A stretch of DNA of 64,000 nt, taken from NCBI RefSeq assembly GCF_000350485.1, contig NZ_AORV01000072.1, forward strand, positions 1 through 64,000. Direction: 5' to 3'. The first letter of the stretch is position 1. Every line of letters starts with the position of its first letter. The notes below the pieces were generated by a model that saw only the letters and a list, made by a program, of their open reading frames with translations, searched no databases and was not told where the DNA came from. Origin of the DNA: Ruminiclostridium cellobioparum subsp. termitidis CT1112. GTDB taxonomy: Bacteria; Bacillota; Clostridia; Acetivibrionales; DSM-1351. A program made the position numbers and the translations under genes. Below are positions 43,871 to 54,667 of this stretch, piece by piece.

Positions 43871-45448
43871 TAACGCATAGGTCCTTACAATCTGTTCAGC
43901 AATCCTTATGCCGTCCACAGCCGCGCTAACTATGCCCCCGGCATAGCCGGCACCCTCTCCGCAGGGATACAGTCCTGCAATCCCCATACACTCAAAGGCA
44001 TCATTTCTGGGTATCCTGACCGGTGACGAGGTTCTGGTCTCAACTCCTGTAAGCAGGGCGTCCTTCATTCCGAAGCCCCTGAGCTTCCTGTCGAAGTAAT
44101 TAATTGACTGCTTCATACAGTCAGTGACGTAGGGCGGCAGGCATTCATTGATATCGGCGCAGCGGGTTTCACCTGTATAACTTGGTTTTACACTGCCCAG
44201 CCTTCCTGTCCTGTTGTTCAGGAAGTCCTCCAGCCGCTGCACCGGAGCACTGTTGTTTGAGCCGCCAGCCGCATAGGCCAGCCGCTCCCAGCGTCTCTGG
44301 AACTCTATCCCTCCCAGCGGATGTCCCGTGCCGAAGTCTGCAGGCCCTACCGAAACAACAAGTGCACTGTTGGCATTCTCCCTGTCCCGGCTGTATTCGC
44401 TCATGCCGTTGGTCACAATGGATCCTGGCTCTGACGCAGAGGCCACCACTATTCCGCCCGGGCACATGCAGAAGGAATATGCCGTCCTGCCGGCACCCTT
44501 CATAAACAGTTGATAGTCGGCAGCGCCCAAAGCGGGGTGTCCGCTGGCCGCACCATACTGTGCAGTGTTTATGAGCTCCTGCGGATGCTCGATTCTCACA
44601 CCGATAGAGAAGGGCTTCTGCTCAAAAGGCACACCTCTGTCATAGAGCATCCGGAAGGTATCTCTTGCACTGTGGCCGATTGCCAGAACAACAGCATTTG
44701 TTTCTATGGTTGAATTGGTACTTGTAACCACTCCGCATATTTGCCCGTCCCTCAGCTTGACATCCACAGCCTTTGTATTGAACAGGACCGTTCCGCCCAG
44801 TCTCTCGATTTCCTTCCGCATGTTGGCAACGATCTTTTTAAGATTGTCGGTCCCTATGTGGGGCTTTGCCTTATATGTGATTTCCTCTGGTGCACCAAAG
44901 CGGTGGAATTCCTCAAGTACCTTTTCGCATCTTCTGTCGTTGATCCTGGTAGTAAGCTTTCCATCGGAAAAAGTTCCTGCTCCGCCCTCTCCGAACTGCA
45001 CATTTGTCTCAGTGTCAAGAATGCCGGCATTCCAGCAGCGCTCAACCGTCCCGGCCCGTTCTTCAACCTTTTGTCCTCGCTCGATTATTATTGGCCTGTA
45101 GCCGTTCTGAGCCAGCACCAGACCGCAAAAAAGCCCGGCCGGCCCTGTCCCGATGACCAGCGGTCTTCCTTCAACAGGTTTGCTGCCAGGCAATAGTATT
45201 TCTTCCCTGCTATCCGCAAGTATTTTTATATCCCGGTCCCCGGGTATTTGGAAACAGTCGTCCACCTCACAGGAAATGGAGTAAACAAGACGTATGCCAG
45301 GTTTTTTCCTGGCATCTATGGATTGTTTTACTATTTTAAAATTTGTTATATTCTGATGCTTTATTCCGAGCTTTTTTGCAGCCTGCTGCTTAAGTGCCTC
45401 CTGCGGGCCGTCCAAGCTCAAGATTAAATTTGATATCACAAGTTTCAT
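43853..45448 (-). CDS. NAD(P)/FAD-dependent oxidoreductase, COG2509-type
   Basis: The start at 45448 is chosen because AAAGGA lies 9 nt upstream; the product then has 531 aa. An N-terminal domain of about 95 residues precedes an FAD-binding Rossmann motif (VIGTGPAGLFCGLVLAQNG), FSDGKLTTRI and a C-terminal FAD motif ending YPCGEGAGYAGGIVSAAVDG. The family is widespread in Firmicutes and often sits next to cdaR/glmM, but its reaction is not established. No membrane segment is seen. Confidence 0.85.
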   Translation of the reverse strand: MKLVISNLILSLDGPQEALKQQAAKKLGIKHQNITNFKIVKQSIDARKKPGIRLVYSISCEVDDCFQIPGDRDIKILADSREEILLPGSKPVEGRPLVIGTGPAGLFCGLVLAQNGYRPIIIERGQKVEERAGTVERCWNAGILDTETNVQFGEGGAGTFSDGKLTTRINDRRCEKVLEEFHRFGAPEEITYKAKPHIGTDNLKKIVANMRKEIERLGGTVLFNTKAVDVKLRDGQICGVVTSTNSTIETNAVVLAIGHSARDTFRMLYDRGVPFEQKPFSIGVRIEHPQELINTAQYGAASGHPALGAADYQLFMKGAGRTAYSFCMCPGGIVVASASEPGSIVTNGMSEYSRDRENANSALVVSVGPADFGTGHPLGGIEFQRRWERLAYAAGGSNNSAPVQRLEDFLNNRTGRLGSVKPSYTGETRCADINECLPPYVTDCMKQSINYFDRKLRGFGMKDALLTGVETRTSSPVRIPRNDAFECMGIAGLYPCGEGAGYAGGIVSAAVDGIRIAEQIVRTYALKKSIT

Positions 45449-45523
45449 TAATTCATTTCCTTTAAAATGCATTCACATTTTTATTTTCATTTGTTATTTT
45501 AATTAATAATTCAAATTCAACCG

Positions 45524-46738
45524 CTATTCCGTTCCTTTGGTAATTTTAAGCTGGACCTGTGTTTCCCCCACTTGAGTTACATTCCCCGGCAGGGTTACTT
45601 TAAGCGGGACAGTGTGGGTTCCCTCATCAAGTCCGTCTACATCTATTGCCGCCGTCAGCTGCTGGACCGAAACAGAATTTACATCTTCTATCCTACCCTT
45701 CAGCTTAACGGTAACAGGTGAAACTATTTCATAATTCAGGAGGGCGTCCTCGGTTTTCCTGCCCTCGATGGAAATACTGCTTACAGGCACATCTATCGTC
45801 CTTTCAGACAGCGGGATAATCTCAACAGATACATTTACCTCTCTCGTTGAATCCACCAGTCTGATACCTTCCGGCAGCTGCAATATGATGGGTGCCGTAA
45901 AAGATTTTGTCATATTGTCAAGGCTGACAGGAGCGGTTTTGATCTCATTGACCTTCTGCAGCAGAGTGTGATCGCCGGTTATTAAAACATTATCGGGTTT
46001 TACCGAATAACTTCCTTCAATGTAATCCTTGTCAGGATTGCCTGAAATGATCGGTATTACAGGAACCCTCTTTCCAACCTCTATTTTTATGTCTACAGAA
46101 ATCTTTTTGCCGAGCTCGGGTATTTCAATTCCTTTTTTGTCATAAACCTTAACTTCCTTCTTGACTTCAAGGGTTTTATTCAGGCCTGTTACGTCCACAT
46201 AGGCCTTTACCGAACCAACCGTGCCCAGAACCGAATCAAGTGCCTGTATTGATACGGTGTCGGGGGTTGCAGTCTTGGATATTATCTCGTAATCCGCAGG
46301 AAGTTTCCCTGAAGTTTCAACCTGTACAATAAAAGGATTTTCCTCTATCTTACCCAAATCCAGAGTCACCGATTTTGGTTTGAGCTCCATGTTGGTTTCG
46401 CTTATATTTTCACGTCCCAGGTAAACAGGTGAATCTATCGGAACAACCTTATCATTGACACTGTTTACATTTTTCAGATCAAGAGTAACCTCAAAATCGG
46501 TGTCCTTTATACGGTCAAGCACATCAACCCTGTCCCTCACAGATATGGTCACATATTTTTCGGGAAATGCCTTGCTGTTTAAAACAAGTCCTTTGGCACG
46601 CAGGCTCTCCTCATTTATAATAGTAAGCGGAACGGTATAATAATTTGTCTTGACAGGATTTATGGCAAACCAAAGAAACACGGCAAAGAGTATTGAAAAT
46701 ATTTTTAAAGTCAAATCCTTCTTGAAGAATTCTTTCAC
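45524..46738 (-). CDS. cdaR: CdaA regulatory protein with YbbR domains
   Basis: The GTG at 46738 is chosen: it overlaps the cdaA stop as GTGA and GGGG lies about 8 nt upstream. The product has about 404 aa: one N-terminal membrane helix (LKIFSILFAVFLWFAI) followed by four extracellular YbbR repeats. CdaR binds the membrane diadenylate cyclase CdaA and tunes c-di-AMP synthesis. Overlap with cdaA makes translational coupling certain enough to call one operon. Confidence 0.93.
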   Translation of the reverse strand: MKEFFKKDLTLKIFSILFAVFLWFAINPVKTNYYTVPLTIINEESLRAKGLVLNSKAFPEKYVTISVRDRVDVLDRIKDTDFEVTLDLKNVNSVNDKVVPIDSPVYLGRENISETNMELKPKSVTLDLGKIEENPFIVQVETSGKLPADYEIISKTATPDTVSIQALDSVLGTVGSVKAYVDVTGLNKTLEVKKEVKVYDKKGIEIPELGKKISVDIKIEVGKRVPVIPIISGNPDKDYIEGSYSVKPDNVLITGDHTLLQKVNEIKTAPVSLDNMTKSFTAPIILQLPEGIRLVDSTREVNVSVEIIPLSERTIDVPVSSISIEGRKTEDALLNYEIVSPVTVKLKGRIEDVNSVSVQQLTAAIDVDGLDEGTHTVPLKVTLPGNVTQVGETQVQLKITKGTE

Positions 46739-47610
46739 TTTGATTTCCCCTTCCAAAGAGTCAACTTCTTATTGACTGTTTTCTTCTCCAGCAAATTTTT
46801 ATTCAGAGCTTTTCTCAATATATCGGGTGTGAGATTTCTTGATAACCCGCCGTTAAGGGCATAGGATATCTTGCCGGTTTCTTCCGAAACAACAACCGCA
46901 ATACAGTCTGAAACTTCGGTGATGCCAAGCGCTGCTCTGTGCCTTGTGCCAAGTTCCTTGCTCAGATTCGGATTGTCTGTGAGCGGAAGAAAACACGCTG
47001 CAGATTTCAGCTTGTTATCCCTCAGTATTAACGCTCCGTCATGCAGAGGAGTATTCGGCGTGAATATATTGATTATCAATTCGGAACTGACGCTTGAATC
47101 CAGTCTGGTTCCCGTATTTATGATCTCACCCAGCTTTGTCTCTCTTTCAACGACTATAAGAGCTCCCGTCATGGTTCTTGAAAGTTCGGTAGCTGATTTT
47201 ACTATTTCTTCGATTGTAAAGGTTGTATTTATCACATCGTCCTTTTCATCAAATTTGAAAAAGTCCTTAAAATTGCTTCTGCCTATCTGCTCCAGACCTC
47301 TCCTGAGCTCGGGCTGAAAAACCACTACCAGGGCAAATCCGGCAAGTTCTATGGTTTTGTTCAGAATATATGCAAGTGTCCTGAACTCAAATGCCTGGCT
47401 GAGCATGGCAGTAATAAGCACGACAACAATACCCTTGACAAGCTGCCATGCCCGGGTTTCCTTTACCAGCTGGATAAGCTTGTAGGTCAGATAGGAAACA
47501 ATACTTATATCAATTAATGATCTAAGAGCTTCCAGGGGTTCCTTAAGAGGAACATATACCGATAGAAAATCGAATATACTTTTGAGGTTTGTAACAAAAG
47601 TATCAAACAA
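46735..47610 (-). CDS. cdaA: Diadenylate cyclase CdaA (DisA_N domain)
   Basis: The protein has 291 aa. Two or three N-terminal membrane helices (about 33-100) are followed by a DAC domain with the catalytic DGA motif (D191, PLHDGALILR) and RHR motif (R223, GTRHRAALG). It makes c-di-AMP from two ATP, a second messenger for potassium, osmotic and cell-wall control. Followed directly by cdaR. Confidence 0.96.
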   Translation of the reverse strand: MFDTFVTNLKSIFDFLSVYVPLKEPLEALRSLIDISIVSYLTYKLIQLVKETRAWQLVKGIVVVLITAMLSQAFEFRTLAYILNKTIELAGFALVVVFQPELRRGLEQIGRSNFKDFFKFDEKDDVINTTFTIEEIVKSATELSRTMTGALIVVERETKLGEIINTGTRLDSSVSSELIINIFTPNTPLHDGALILRDNKLKSAACFLPLTDNPNLSKELGTRHRAALGITEVSDCIAVVVSEETGKISYALNGGLSRNLTPDILRKALNKNLLEKKTVNKKLTLWKGKSK

Positions 47611-47710
47611 ACATATTCACACCCTTATAAAAAATGAAGGTAAACAGAAATAAAATAAAATCAAATTAACATAAGAATAACAATAAATACACAATAATTT
47701 TAATATAAAA

Positions 47711-47736
47711 ACCCATAGTCTTAAATGGGTAAAAAT
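47711..47736 (-). terminator. Weak intrinsic terminator between the small membrane ORF and cdaA
   Basis: Stem ACCCAT/ATGGGT (47711-47716 with 47725-47730) is flanked by A/T runs on both strands; on the minus strand it is followed by TTTTTATATT. The stem is only 6 bp, so its efficiency is doubtful. Confidence 0.5.
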
Positions 47737-47813
47737 AACTAATTTTACTTCCATTTATATCATTTTTTTCACTTTTAAAATAATTTGGGGATCTCCCCCT
47801 TCAACTGCTGTTT

Positions 47814-47915
47814 CTACATTCCGGCAAATACTGATAATCCAACTGAAATAACCGATGTAAGTATGAATACAACAGCCAGGATAACAGCAACCCATTTTAC
47901 CCACCGTCTTTGCAT
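47814..47915 (-). CDS. 33-residue single-span membrane peptide (Prli42/DUF4044-like)
   Basis: ATG at 47915 with GGAGG 9 nt upstream, stop TAG at 47814. The peptide begins MQRRWVKWVAVILAVVF and ends VGLSVFAGM: a positively charged N-terminus and one hydrophobic helix. It resembles Firmicute mini-proteins of the Prli42/DUF4044 type, which tether the stressosome to the membrane, but with so few residues the match is tentative. It lies between nadE and cdaA on the same strand. Confidence 0.6.
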   Translation of the reverse strand: MQRRWVKWVAVILAVVFILTSVISVGLSVFAGM

Positions 47916-48018
47916 TTATTCGTCCTCCACGTTCTTAAAATCTAGTGGTCTGCACAACTACCGTATATTGTTCCGGAGTAATTTAACCTCCGGCAATATA
48001 TGAATTATATGTTGCACG

Positions 48019-49944
48019 CTACTTTTTCATATCGCCTAGCCATTCTCCCGCCTCCGCATCACTGGGCATTCTCCAGTCTCCTCTCGGTGAGAGGCTTATG
48101 GAACCCACTTTAGGTCCGTCAGGCAGACAGGAGCGTTTGAACTGCTGGCTGAAGAATCTTCTCAAAAACGTATTTAACCATTTGTTGATTATTTCTTCAC
48201 TGTATTTTCCCTCAAAAGCCTGCTTTGCCATATAATATATCTTTGACGGGTTGGCGCCGTATCTTACCATATGATAGAGGAAAAAGTCGTGAAGCTCATA
48301 GGGGCCCACAATGTCCTCGGTTTTCTGGGCTATTTCACCTGCTTCATCAGTTGGAAGCAGTTCAGGACTTATAGGTGTATCCAGGATGCTAAGCAATACC
48401 TTCCTGGTTTCATCTCCGAATACATAGTCGGCCGCCCATTGTACCAGGTACTTGACCAGGGTTTTGGGCACTCCGGTGTTTACGGCATACATTGACATGT
48501 GGTCGCCGTTGTAGGTAGCCCACCCCAGGGCAAGCTCCGACAGGTCGCCGGTACCGATGACAAGACCGCCTATTTTATTGGCTTTATCCATCAAAATCTG
48601 GGTTCTTTCCCTTGCCTGTACATTTTCATAGGTTACATCATATACCTCAGGATCATGTCCGATATCTTCAAAATGCTTCATACAGGCTTCCCTGATATCA
48701 ATCTGATAGGTCGTTACCCCCATCAGCCTCATCAATTCCAAAGAATTGTTAAGTGTATTGGAGGAAGTCCCGAAGCCCGGCATTGTCACAGCATGTATAT
48801 TTCTCCTGTCCAGTCCCAGCCTGTCACAGGCTTTGGCAATGACCAGCAGTGCCAGTGTGGAATCAAGCCCTCCGGAAATTCCTATTACACATTTGTCCAG
48901 ACCTGTGTGTTTCAGTCTTTTGGCAAGTCCCGAGGTCTGAATGCTGAATATCTCCTCACATCTTATATTCCGTACCCCCGGATTGGAAGGTACAAAGGGA
49001 TGGGGATCTATTCTCCGAAGCAAATTTCCGGTTTCAAGCTCTTTTATATTAAATACTGCTTTTCTGAACCCATTGTCTGTTGTATCTTGTGTAAAACCTG
49101 AATTTTTAAGCCTTTCATTTATCAGCCTCTCTATGTCAATATCACTGACAACCAGCTGTTCTTCAAAGGAGAACCTTTGACTTTCGGCCATCAGTGACCC
49201 GTACTCGCTTATCAGGGCATGTCCCCCGAAGACAAGATCGGTAGTGGACTCATTAGGCCCCGAGGACGAATAAACATACGCTGCGGCGCACCTGGCAGAC
49301 TGCAGGTTGACCAGGCTCTCCCTGTATTCGTGCTTGCCAACTATTTCGTTGCTGGCCGAAAGGTTAAACAGCAGTGTGGCACCATTGACAGCCTGTGCAC
49401 TGCTTGGCGGAACCGGTGCCCACAGGTCCTCGCATATCTCGATCCCAAAGCACAGCCCGCTTATGTTCCCTGCTTCAAAAAGCACATCTGTACCGAAGGG
49501 GACACTGAAACCCAAAAGATCGATGGTTTCATTCTTTTTCCCCTGGCCGGAGCAGAACCACCTTTTCTCATAAAATTCGCTGTAATTGGGTATATAGGTT
49601 TTGGGAACCGCTCCCAAAATCCTTCCTTCCTTCAAAGCAACTCCACAGTTATACATCCTGCTGTTTATAACAAGCGGTATACCTATTATTATAACACATT
49701 CCAGTGCTCTTGTTTCAGTGAGAATAGTTTCCAGTCCCTTTATTGCCGCATTCTGAAGGGTCTTCTGCAAAAAGAGATCGCCGCAGGAATAAGCTGTAAC
49801 AGCCAGTTCAGGGAATACAACAAACTGTGCTCCCAGCTTTTCAGCCTCTTTTGAAATTTTTATTATTTCCCCGGTATTATATTCACAGTCAGCAACCTTC
49901 AGCATTGGCACCGCAGCTGCTGCTCTAACAAATCCATAGTTCAT
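48019..49944 (-). CDS. nadE: Glutamine-dependent NAD+ synthetase
   Basis: The protein has 641 aa. The N-terminal carbon-nitrogen hydrolase (glutaminase) has FPELAVTAY with the catalytic Glu, KTYIPNYSEFYEKRWF with Lys, and the Cys in GLCFGIEICEDLW. The C-terminal synthetase has the P-loop GISGGLDSTLALL and the ATP/deamido-NAD site around GTGDLSELALGW. It amidates deamido-NAD+ to NAD+ in the last step of NAD synthesis. GGAGG precedes the ATG. Confidence 0.96.
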   Translation of the reverse strand: MNYGFVRAAAAVPMLKVADCEYNTGEIIKISKEAEKLGAQFVVFPELAVTAYSCGDLFLQKTLQNAAIKGLETILTETRALECVIIIGIPLVINSRMYNCGVALKEGRILGAVPKTYIPNYSEFYEKRWFCSGQGKKNETIDLLGFSVPFGTDVLFEAGNISGLCFGIEICEDLWAPVPPSSAQAVNGATLLFNLSASNEIVGKHEYRESLVNLQSARCAAAYVYSSSGPNESTTDLVFGGHALISEYGSLMAESQRFSFEEQLVVSDIDIERLINERLKNSGFTQDTTDNGFRKAVFNIKELETGNLLRRIDPHPFVPSNPGVRNIRCEEIFSIQTSGLAKRLKHTGLDKCVIGISGGLDSTLALLVIAKACDRLGLDRRNIHAVTMPGFGTSSNTLNNSLELMRLMGVTTYQIDIREACMKHFEDIGHDPEVYDVTYENVQARERTQILMDKANKIGGLVIGTGDLSELALGWATYNGDHMSMYAVNTGVPKTLVKYLVQWAADYVFGDETRKVLLSILDTPISPELLPTDEAGEIAQKTEDIVGPYELHDFFLYHMVRYGANPSKIYYMAKQAFEGKYSEEIINKWLNTFLRRFFSQQFKRSCLPDGPKVGSISLSPRGDWRMPSDAEAGEWLGDMKK

Positions 49945-50036
49945 TTGTAACCTCCAGTATATATATAACCCTTATTACGGATTTTTAATTGTCAACCTGT
50001 GTATTACTCTTTAGTTTATCATATTTTACTCCATTT

Positions 50037-51401
50037 TTACACCTCGTTTTTAATATTGTACAGACCCCTGGAATTTCCGTATTTATTTATAAAAAATTTC
50101 TTGTTGTCAACAATTGTGTGCATAAAGTTTATAAATTTATCAATTTCTCCATATGTGTTGTACAAGCCAAAGCTTACCCTGACCAGTCCCGGAAAAAGTG
50201 CATTTTTTTCTGCAATATCCTCAATCTGCTTTGCAGTGTACCCCAGAAGCCTTTCGCAGTACGGGTGCGCACAGAAGAAGCCGTTTCTCACCGCAATTCC
50301 TGCCTCATAGGACAGAATGGCCGATATCAGTGAATGGTGCACCCCCTCCACAGTAAAGGGAATCACGCCTATGGACTCCTGTTTGTCAGGATGACTGTAA
50401 AGTTGTATGTCCGGAATATTGCACATTTGGCCATAGGCGTAATCCAAAAGGCTCCTTTCGTGTTCAAAGGCATTTTGCATGCCGATTTTATTCATGGTTT
50501 TCAAAGCCGCCGCCATTGCAACAATACCCATGAGATTCGGAGTCCCCGCTTCACATTTTGCAGGCGGCTCCTCCCACCAGATGCGGTCATGGGTCACAAG
50601 TTTTATGGCACTGCCTCCCATGCAATATGGAACACCTTCTTCAAACGTGGCCTTCGGCCCGATGAGCACACCGCTTCCGAAGGGTGCATACAGCTTGTGT
50701 GCCGAGAAGGACAGGTAGTCTATATGTTCAGGGCTGCCGGCCGGCCGCATATCAGCCGGGACATGGGGAACCAGCTGGGCTCCGTCCACATGTATGGGGG
50801 CATCATATTTATGTGCCATGGAGGCCAGCAGGTAAATGTCATTGAGATAACCGGTAACGTTAGCCGCACCAGTCACGGTGACCAGACGTATTTTACCCCG
50901 GTATTTTTTCAGTTTGGCTTCATAGTCATTCAGGTCCAGTCTTCCGTACCGGTCCACCTCCACATACTCGACCCTGAACTTATCCCTCCAGGGCAGGTCA
51001 TTTGCTGCGTGCTCCATCCATGTTGAGATTACCGTATCCCTGTCATCCTTCTGCTGGTTCATTGCACATGCCAGAAGATTAATTGCTTCGGTGGTATTTT
51101 TTGTGTAAATGACGGCGGCATCCCTGTCGGCCCTGACATAATTCCTTATAACCTCTCTTCCTGCCTCGTATGCATCTGTAGAGACAACGGATTTATAGCC
51201 TTTGCCCCTATGTATTGAGGAGTACCAGGGCAGAAAGTCGTGAATTTCCTTTTCCACCGAAACAAATGCAGGAGTGGTCGCAGCATTGTCAAAATTTATT
51301 CCGGTCGTATATGTACCGTTATCCAGTGGAACCGCGGCATTGACCCCTACTACCATATTTCTGAATCTGTTTGTACCCTTGTTCTGATCATATCCAGGCA
51401 T
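50037..51401 (-). CDS. Class V aminotransferase / cysteine-desulfurase-like PLP enzyme
   Basis: The protein has 454 aa. N-terminal NFDNAATTPA, VTVTGAANVTGY, cofactor site HVDGAQLVPH, and the PLP lysine in SFSAHKLYAPFGSG are diagnostic of the NifS/SufS/Csd branch of class V. Near the C-terminus, VRNGFFCAHPYCERLL places a Cys where SufS-type desulfurases hold the catalytic loop, although in many such isolated paralogs activity is unproven. No suf or isc genes are adjacent, so the role is uncertain. AGGATGGGG precedes the ATG. Confidence 0.82.
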   Translation of the reverse strand: MPGYDQNKGTNRFRNMVVGVNAAVPLDNGTYTTGINFDNAATTPAFVSVEKEIHDFLPWYSSIHRGKGYKSVVSTDAYEAGREVIRNYVRADRDAAVIYTKNTTEAINLLACAMNQQKDDRDTVISTWMEHAANDLPWRDKFRVEYVEVDRYGRLDLNDYEAKLKKYRGKIRLVTVTGAANVTGYLNDIYLLASMAHKYDAPIHVDGAQLVPHVPADMRPAGSPEHIDYLSFSAHKLYAPFGSGVLIGPKATFEEGVPYCMGGSAIKLVTHDRIWWEEPPAKCEAGTPNLMGIVAMAAALKTMNKIGMQNAFEHERSLLDYAYGQMCNIPDIQLYSHPDKQESIGVIPFTVEGVHHSLISAILSYEAGIAVRNGFFCAHPYCERLLGYTAKQIEDIAEKNALFPGLVRVSFGLYNTYGEIDKFINFMHTIVDNKKFFINKYGNSRGLYNIKNEV

Positions 51402-51533
51402 AATAACCCCATCCTGCCGCCGTACGGCATCACAAACAGTATTGAAAATCCTTTTACGGGTTATTCAACACATCTTTAATCCTTAATACATTATATTTTT
51501 CAGCTTCTGAATCTGTTACCGGTGATACTGCAA

Positions 51534-51580
51534 TAAAAAAGGAGGGGCCGCCAGCTAATGCTTGGTATGGCAGCCTCTCC
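51534..51580 (-). terminator. Intrinsic terminator after valS
   Basis: A long GC-rich stem (GGAGgGGCcGCCA with TGGCaGCCtCTCC across 51541-51580) is followed on the minus strand by TTTTTTATTG. It lies 63 nt past the valS stop. Confidence 0.85.
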
Positions 51581-51642
51581 GCAAATCTACTTCCCCTATG
51601 CAATTATTAAATTCAACCCGCAGTGCCGGTTAAATTTACGTG

Positions 51643-54294
51643 CTATTTCTTCAAGCTTTCCAGCCTTTCAACAACCTTCAAATACATATCCTTGTATTTT
51701 TCTCTCTTTGCCTTTTCTTCCTCAATAACCTTGGCAGGCGCTTTTGCAACAAATCCTTCGTTATTGAGCTTTCCCTCGACTCTCTTCAGCTCACCTTCCA
51801 GGTTTGCCTTTTCCTTGTTCAGTCTCTCGATTTCCTTCTCAATGTCTATAAGTTCGTCCAGGGGAATAAATATTTCCACACCTGCTATGACAGTACCTAC
51901 GGCATCTGACGGAATTCCCGCCCTGTCGGCCTGAACCATGACCTCCGATGCCCCGGCAAGTCTCTGGAAGAAGGAGGTTCCCTCCAGAAGCGTGGCCCTC
52001 TCGGTTTCTCCGGCTGCGACGAATATCATTTTAGCCCTTCTTGAAGGCGGAACATTCATCTCGGCGCGGATATTTCTGGTGCTTCTGATGGCGTCCATGA
52101 TAATATTCATTTTTGCTTCATCGGCTGCGGAGTTCAGTGCCTCATCATATACAGGCCATTCTGAAATCATGATGCTTCTGCCGTCATTTACAAGATGGGT
52201 ATATATCTCCTCGGTGATGAACGGCATGTATGGATGCAGCAGTTTCATGGCATTGCCCAGAACAAAGTTCAGAACATACTGTGCCTCCAGCCTGCCTTCG
52301 CTCTCCCTGTCATAAAGTCTCGGCTTGACCATTTCAATGTACCAGTCGCAGAACTCCTCCCATATGAAGTCATAAACCTTCTGCAAGCCTAGTCCCAGCT
52401 CAAATTTATCTATGTTTTCCGTTACTTCCTTTGTTACGGTGTTGATCCTGCTCAAAATCCATTTATCGGCAACAGTAAACTTGTTTTTATCAACCTTGCC
52501 GAAGTCCAGCTTCTCGTCAAAGTTCATGAGAACAAACCTGGATGCGTTCCAGACCTTGTTTGCAAAGTTTCTGGAGGCTTCGACCTTTTCGGTGGAGAAT
52601 CTCAGATCATTTCCCGGTGAATTGCCTATGGTCAGTGCAAAGCGCAGGGCATCGGTGCCGTACTGGGCGATGACCTCCAGCGGATCAATGCCGTTTCCGA
52701 GGGATTTGCTCATTTTCCTTCCCTGGGGGTCTCTTACTATACCGTGTATGAATACATACTTGAAAGGCTCCTGCTTCATATGCTCCATACCTGAGAATAT
52801 CATTCTTGCGACCCAGAAGAATATGATGTCATAGCCGGTTACCAGCACATCGGTAGGATAGAAGTACTTGAGATCCTCTGTCTGCTCAGGCCAGCCCAGT
52901 GTGGAGAAAGGCCACAAAGCGGAACTGAACCAGGTATCCAGGGTGTCGGGGTCCTGTTCTATCCTTGTGCTGCCGCACTTTGGACATACATCGGGATCGG
53001 TGCCCGTTACCATCATATGTCCGCATTCCTGACAGTAGTAAGCAGGAATTCTGTGTCCCCACCACAGCTGTCTTGAAATACACCAGTCCTGAATATTTTC
53101 CATCCAGTTGAAATATATCTTTGAAAATCTCTCGGGTACGAATTTTATGGTTCCGTTTCTTACAACCTCCAGGGCAGGCTCAGCCAAAGGCTTCATGCTG
53201 ACATACCACTGTTTTGATATAAGCGGTTCCACAACAGTCCTGCATCTCTGACAGGTACCTACATTGTGGGTATGACCTTCAATTTTGACCAGCAGACCCA
53301 GTTTTTCCAGATCCTCCACCATTTTCTTCCTGGCTTCGTATCTGTCCAGACCTTTGTATTGACCGGCATTTTCATTCATTATTGCATTGTCGTCCATAAC
53401 CCTTATCTGAGGAAGGTTATGCCTCAAACCCACCTCATAGTCGTTTGGGTCGTGGGCAGGTGTTATCTTTACGCAGCCTGTGCCAAATTCCTTGTCAACA
53501 TAGGAGTCGGCTATAACAGGTATTTCCTTGTTTACCAGGGGCAAAACCAAAGTTTTTCCCAGCAGATGCGTATATCTTTCATCATCTGGATTGACTGCTA
53601 CGGCAGTATCTCCCAGCATTGTTTCAGGGCGGGTGGTTGCAACGACGACAAATTCCTCGCTGTCCTTTACAGGATATTTGATATGCCAGAAATGTCCCGC
53701 CTGCTCTTCGTATTCGACCTCTATATCGGATATGGAGGTATTGCATTTAGGGCACCAGTTGGTTATTCTTTCACCCTTGTATATGAGTCCTTTATCGTAA
53801 AGTTTGAGGAAAACCTCCTGAACAGCTTTGGACAGGCCCTCATCCATTGTAAAACGTTCACGTTCCCAATCACAGGAGCTTCCCAGCTTTTTAAGCTGCT
53901 CAACGATTCTGCCCCCATAAACCTTTTTCCATTCCCATGCCCTTTCCAGGAATTTTTCACGTCCCAGCATTTCCTTGGTGATACCTTCCCTTGCCATGGC
54001 ATCAACAATTTTTGCCTCGGTAGCTATACTTGCATGGTCTGTACCGGGAAGCCACAGGGCACTGAAACCCTGCATCCTCTTTGTTCTTATGAGAATATCC
54101 TGCAATGTATTGTCAAGTGCATGTCCCATATGGAGCTGCCCCGTGATATTGGGCGGCGGAATTACGATAGTGTACGGTTTTTTATTGCTGTCCGGGACTG
54201 CATGAAAATAGCCCTCTTCCATCCATTTGCCGTATAACCTGTCTTCGACCTGACTGGGGTCGTATTGCTTTGCGATGTTTTGCTGTTCATCCAT
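51643..54294 (-). CDS. valS: Valine--tRNA ligase
   Basis: The start at 54294 is chosen because GGAGG lies 8 nt upstream; two earlier in-frame ATGs sit on or against the Shine-Dalgarno. The product has 883 aa: class I signature HMGH in [14 protein letters not shown], editing domain, KMSKS in [11 protein letters not shown], anticodon-binding domain and a C-terminal coiled-coil arm (about 815-883, [20 protein letters not shown]). It is preceded by a small membrane-protein gene and a T-box leader, so it is induced by uncharged tRNA-Val. Confidence 0.97.
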   Translation of the reverse strand: MDEQQNIAKQYDPSQVEDRLYGKWMEEGYFHAVPDSNKKPYTIVIPPPNITGQLHMGHALDNTLQDILIRTKRMQGFSALWLPGTDHASIATEAKIVDAMAREGITKEMLGREKFLERAWEWKKVYGGRIVEQLKKLGSSCDWERERFTMDEGLSKAVQEVFLKLYDKGLIYKGERITNWCPKCNTSISDIEVEYEEQAGHFWHIKYPVKDSEEFVVVATTRPETMLGDTAVAVNPDDERYTHLLGKTLVLPLVNKEIPVIADSYVDKEFGTGCVKITPAHDPNDYEVGLRHNLPQIRVMDDNAIMNENAGQYKGLDRYEARKKMVEDLEKLGLLVKIEGHTHNVGTCQRCRTVVEPLISKQWYVSMKPLAEPALEVVRNGTIKFVPERFSKIYFNWMENIQDWCISRQLWWGHRIPAYYCQECGHMMVTGTDPDVCPKCGSTRIEQDPDTLDTWFSSALWPFSTLGWPEQTEDLKYFYPTDVLVTGYDIIFFWVARMIFSGMEHMKQEPFKYVFIHGIVRDPQGRKMSKSLGNGIDPLEVIAQYGTDALRFALTIGNSPGNDLRFSTEKVEASRNFANKVWNASRFVLMNFDEKLDFGKVDKNKFTVADKWILSRINTVTKEVTENIDKFELGLGLQKVYDFIWEEFCDWYIEMVKPRLYDRESEGRLEAQYVLNFVLGNAMKLLHPYMPFITEEIYTHLVNDGRSIMISEWPVYDEALNSAADEAKMNIIMDAIRSTRNIRAEMNVPPSRRAKMIFVAAGETERATLLEGTSFFQRLAGASEVMVQADRAGIPSDAVGTVIAGVEIFIPLDELIDIEKEIERLNKEKANLEGELKRVEGKLNNEGFVAKAPAKVIEEEKAKREKYKDMYLKVVERLESLKK

Positions 54295-54393
54295 AGTCAT
54301 ATCCTCCATTTATTTTTAAACTGCCATCTCACTGCCATCTCTTGAGATCAATAAAATCGGTTTACACCTTAATAATGCCTGTAAACTTACAGA

Positions 54394-54636
54394 TTATCTA
54401 AAACTGATGATAAACAAAATCAATCCGGGTATGGAAATTATCAGTCCCATTAACTTAATATTGAATACAGCCTTGTTGAGCTTACAACTCTGTATTTCCT
54501 CTTCCGACATCTGACTTGCATTGACACATTTTTGTTTTTCAGCAAGCTGAAACTTTTTTACAATTAACTTTGCCGAATATACAACAGCAAATCCTATGGC
54601 TATAATGACCAACGAAAGTATTTCCTGTAAATTCAT
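54394..54636 (-). CDS. Small two-helix membrane protein in the T-box-valS operon
   Basis: The start at 54636 (AAAGGAG upstream) gives 80 aa. There is one hydrophobic segment near the N-terminus (LSLVIIAIGFAVVYSAKLIV) and another at the C-terminus (LMGLIISIPGLILFIISF), with a charged middle. It lies between the T-box terminator and valS, so it is under tRNA-Val control. I do not recognise the family. Confidence 0.75.
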   Translation of the reverse strand: MNLQEILSLVIIAIGFAVVYSAKLIVKKFQLAEKQKCVNASQMSEEEIQSCKLNKAVFNIKLMGLIISIPGLILFIISFR

Positions 54637-54667
54637 ATCTGTTCTCCTTTCCTTGCACCGGTGCAAC

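Noticed and set aside
53266-54237. 323-codon plus-strand ORF
   Set aside because: Antisense to the highly conserved valS coding region.
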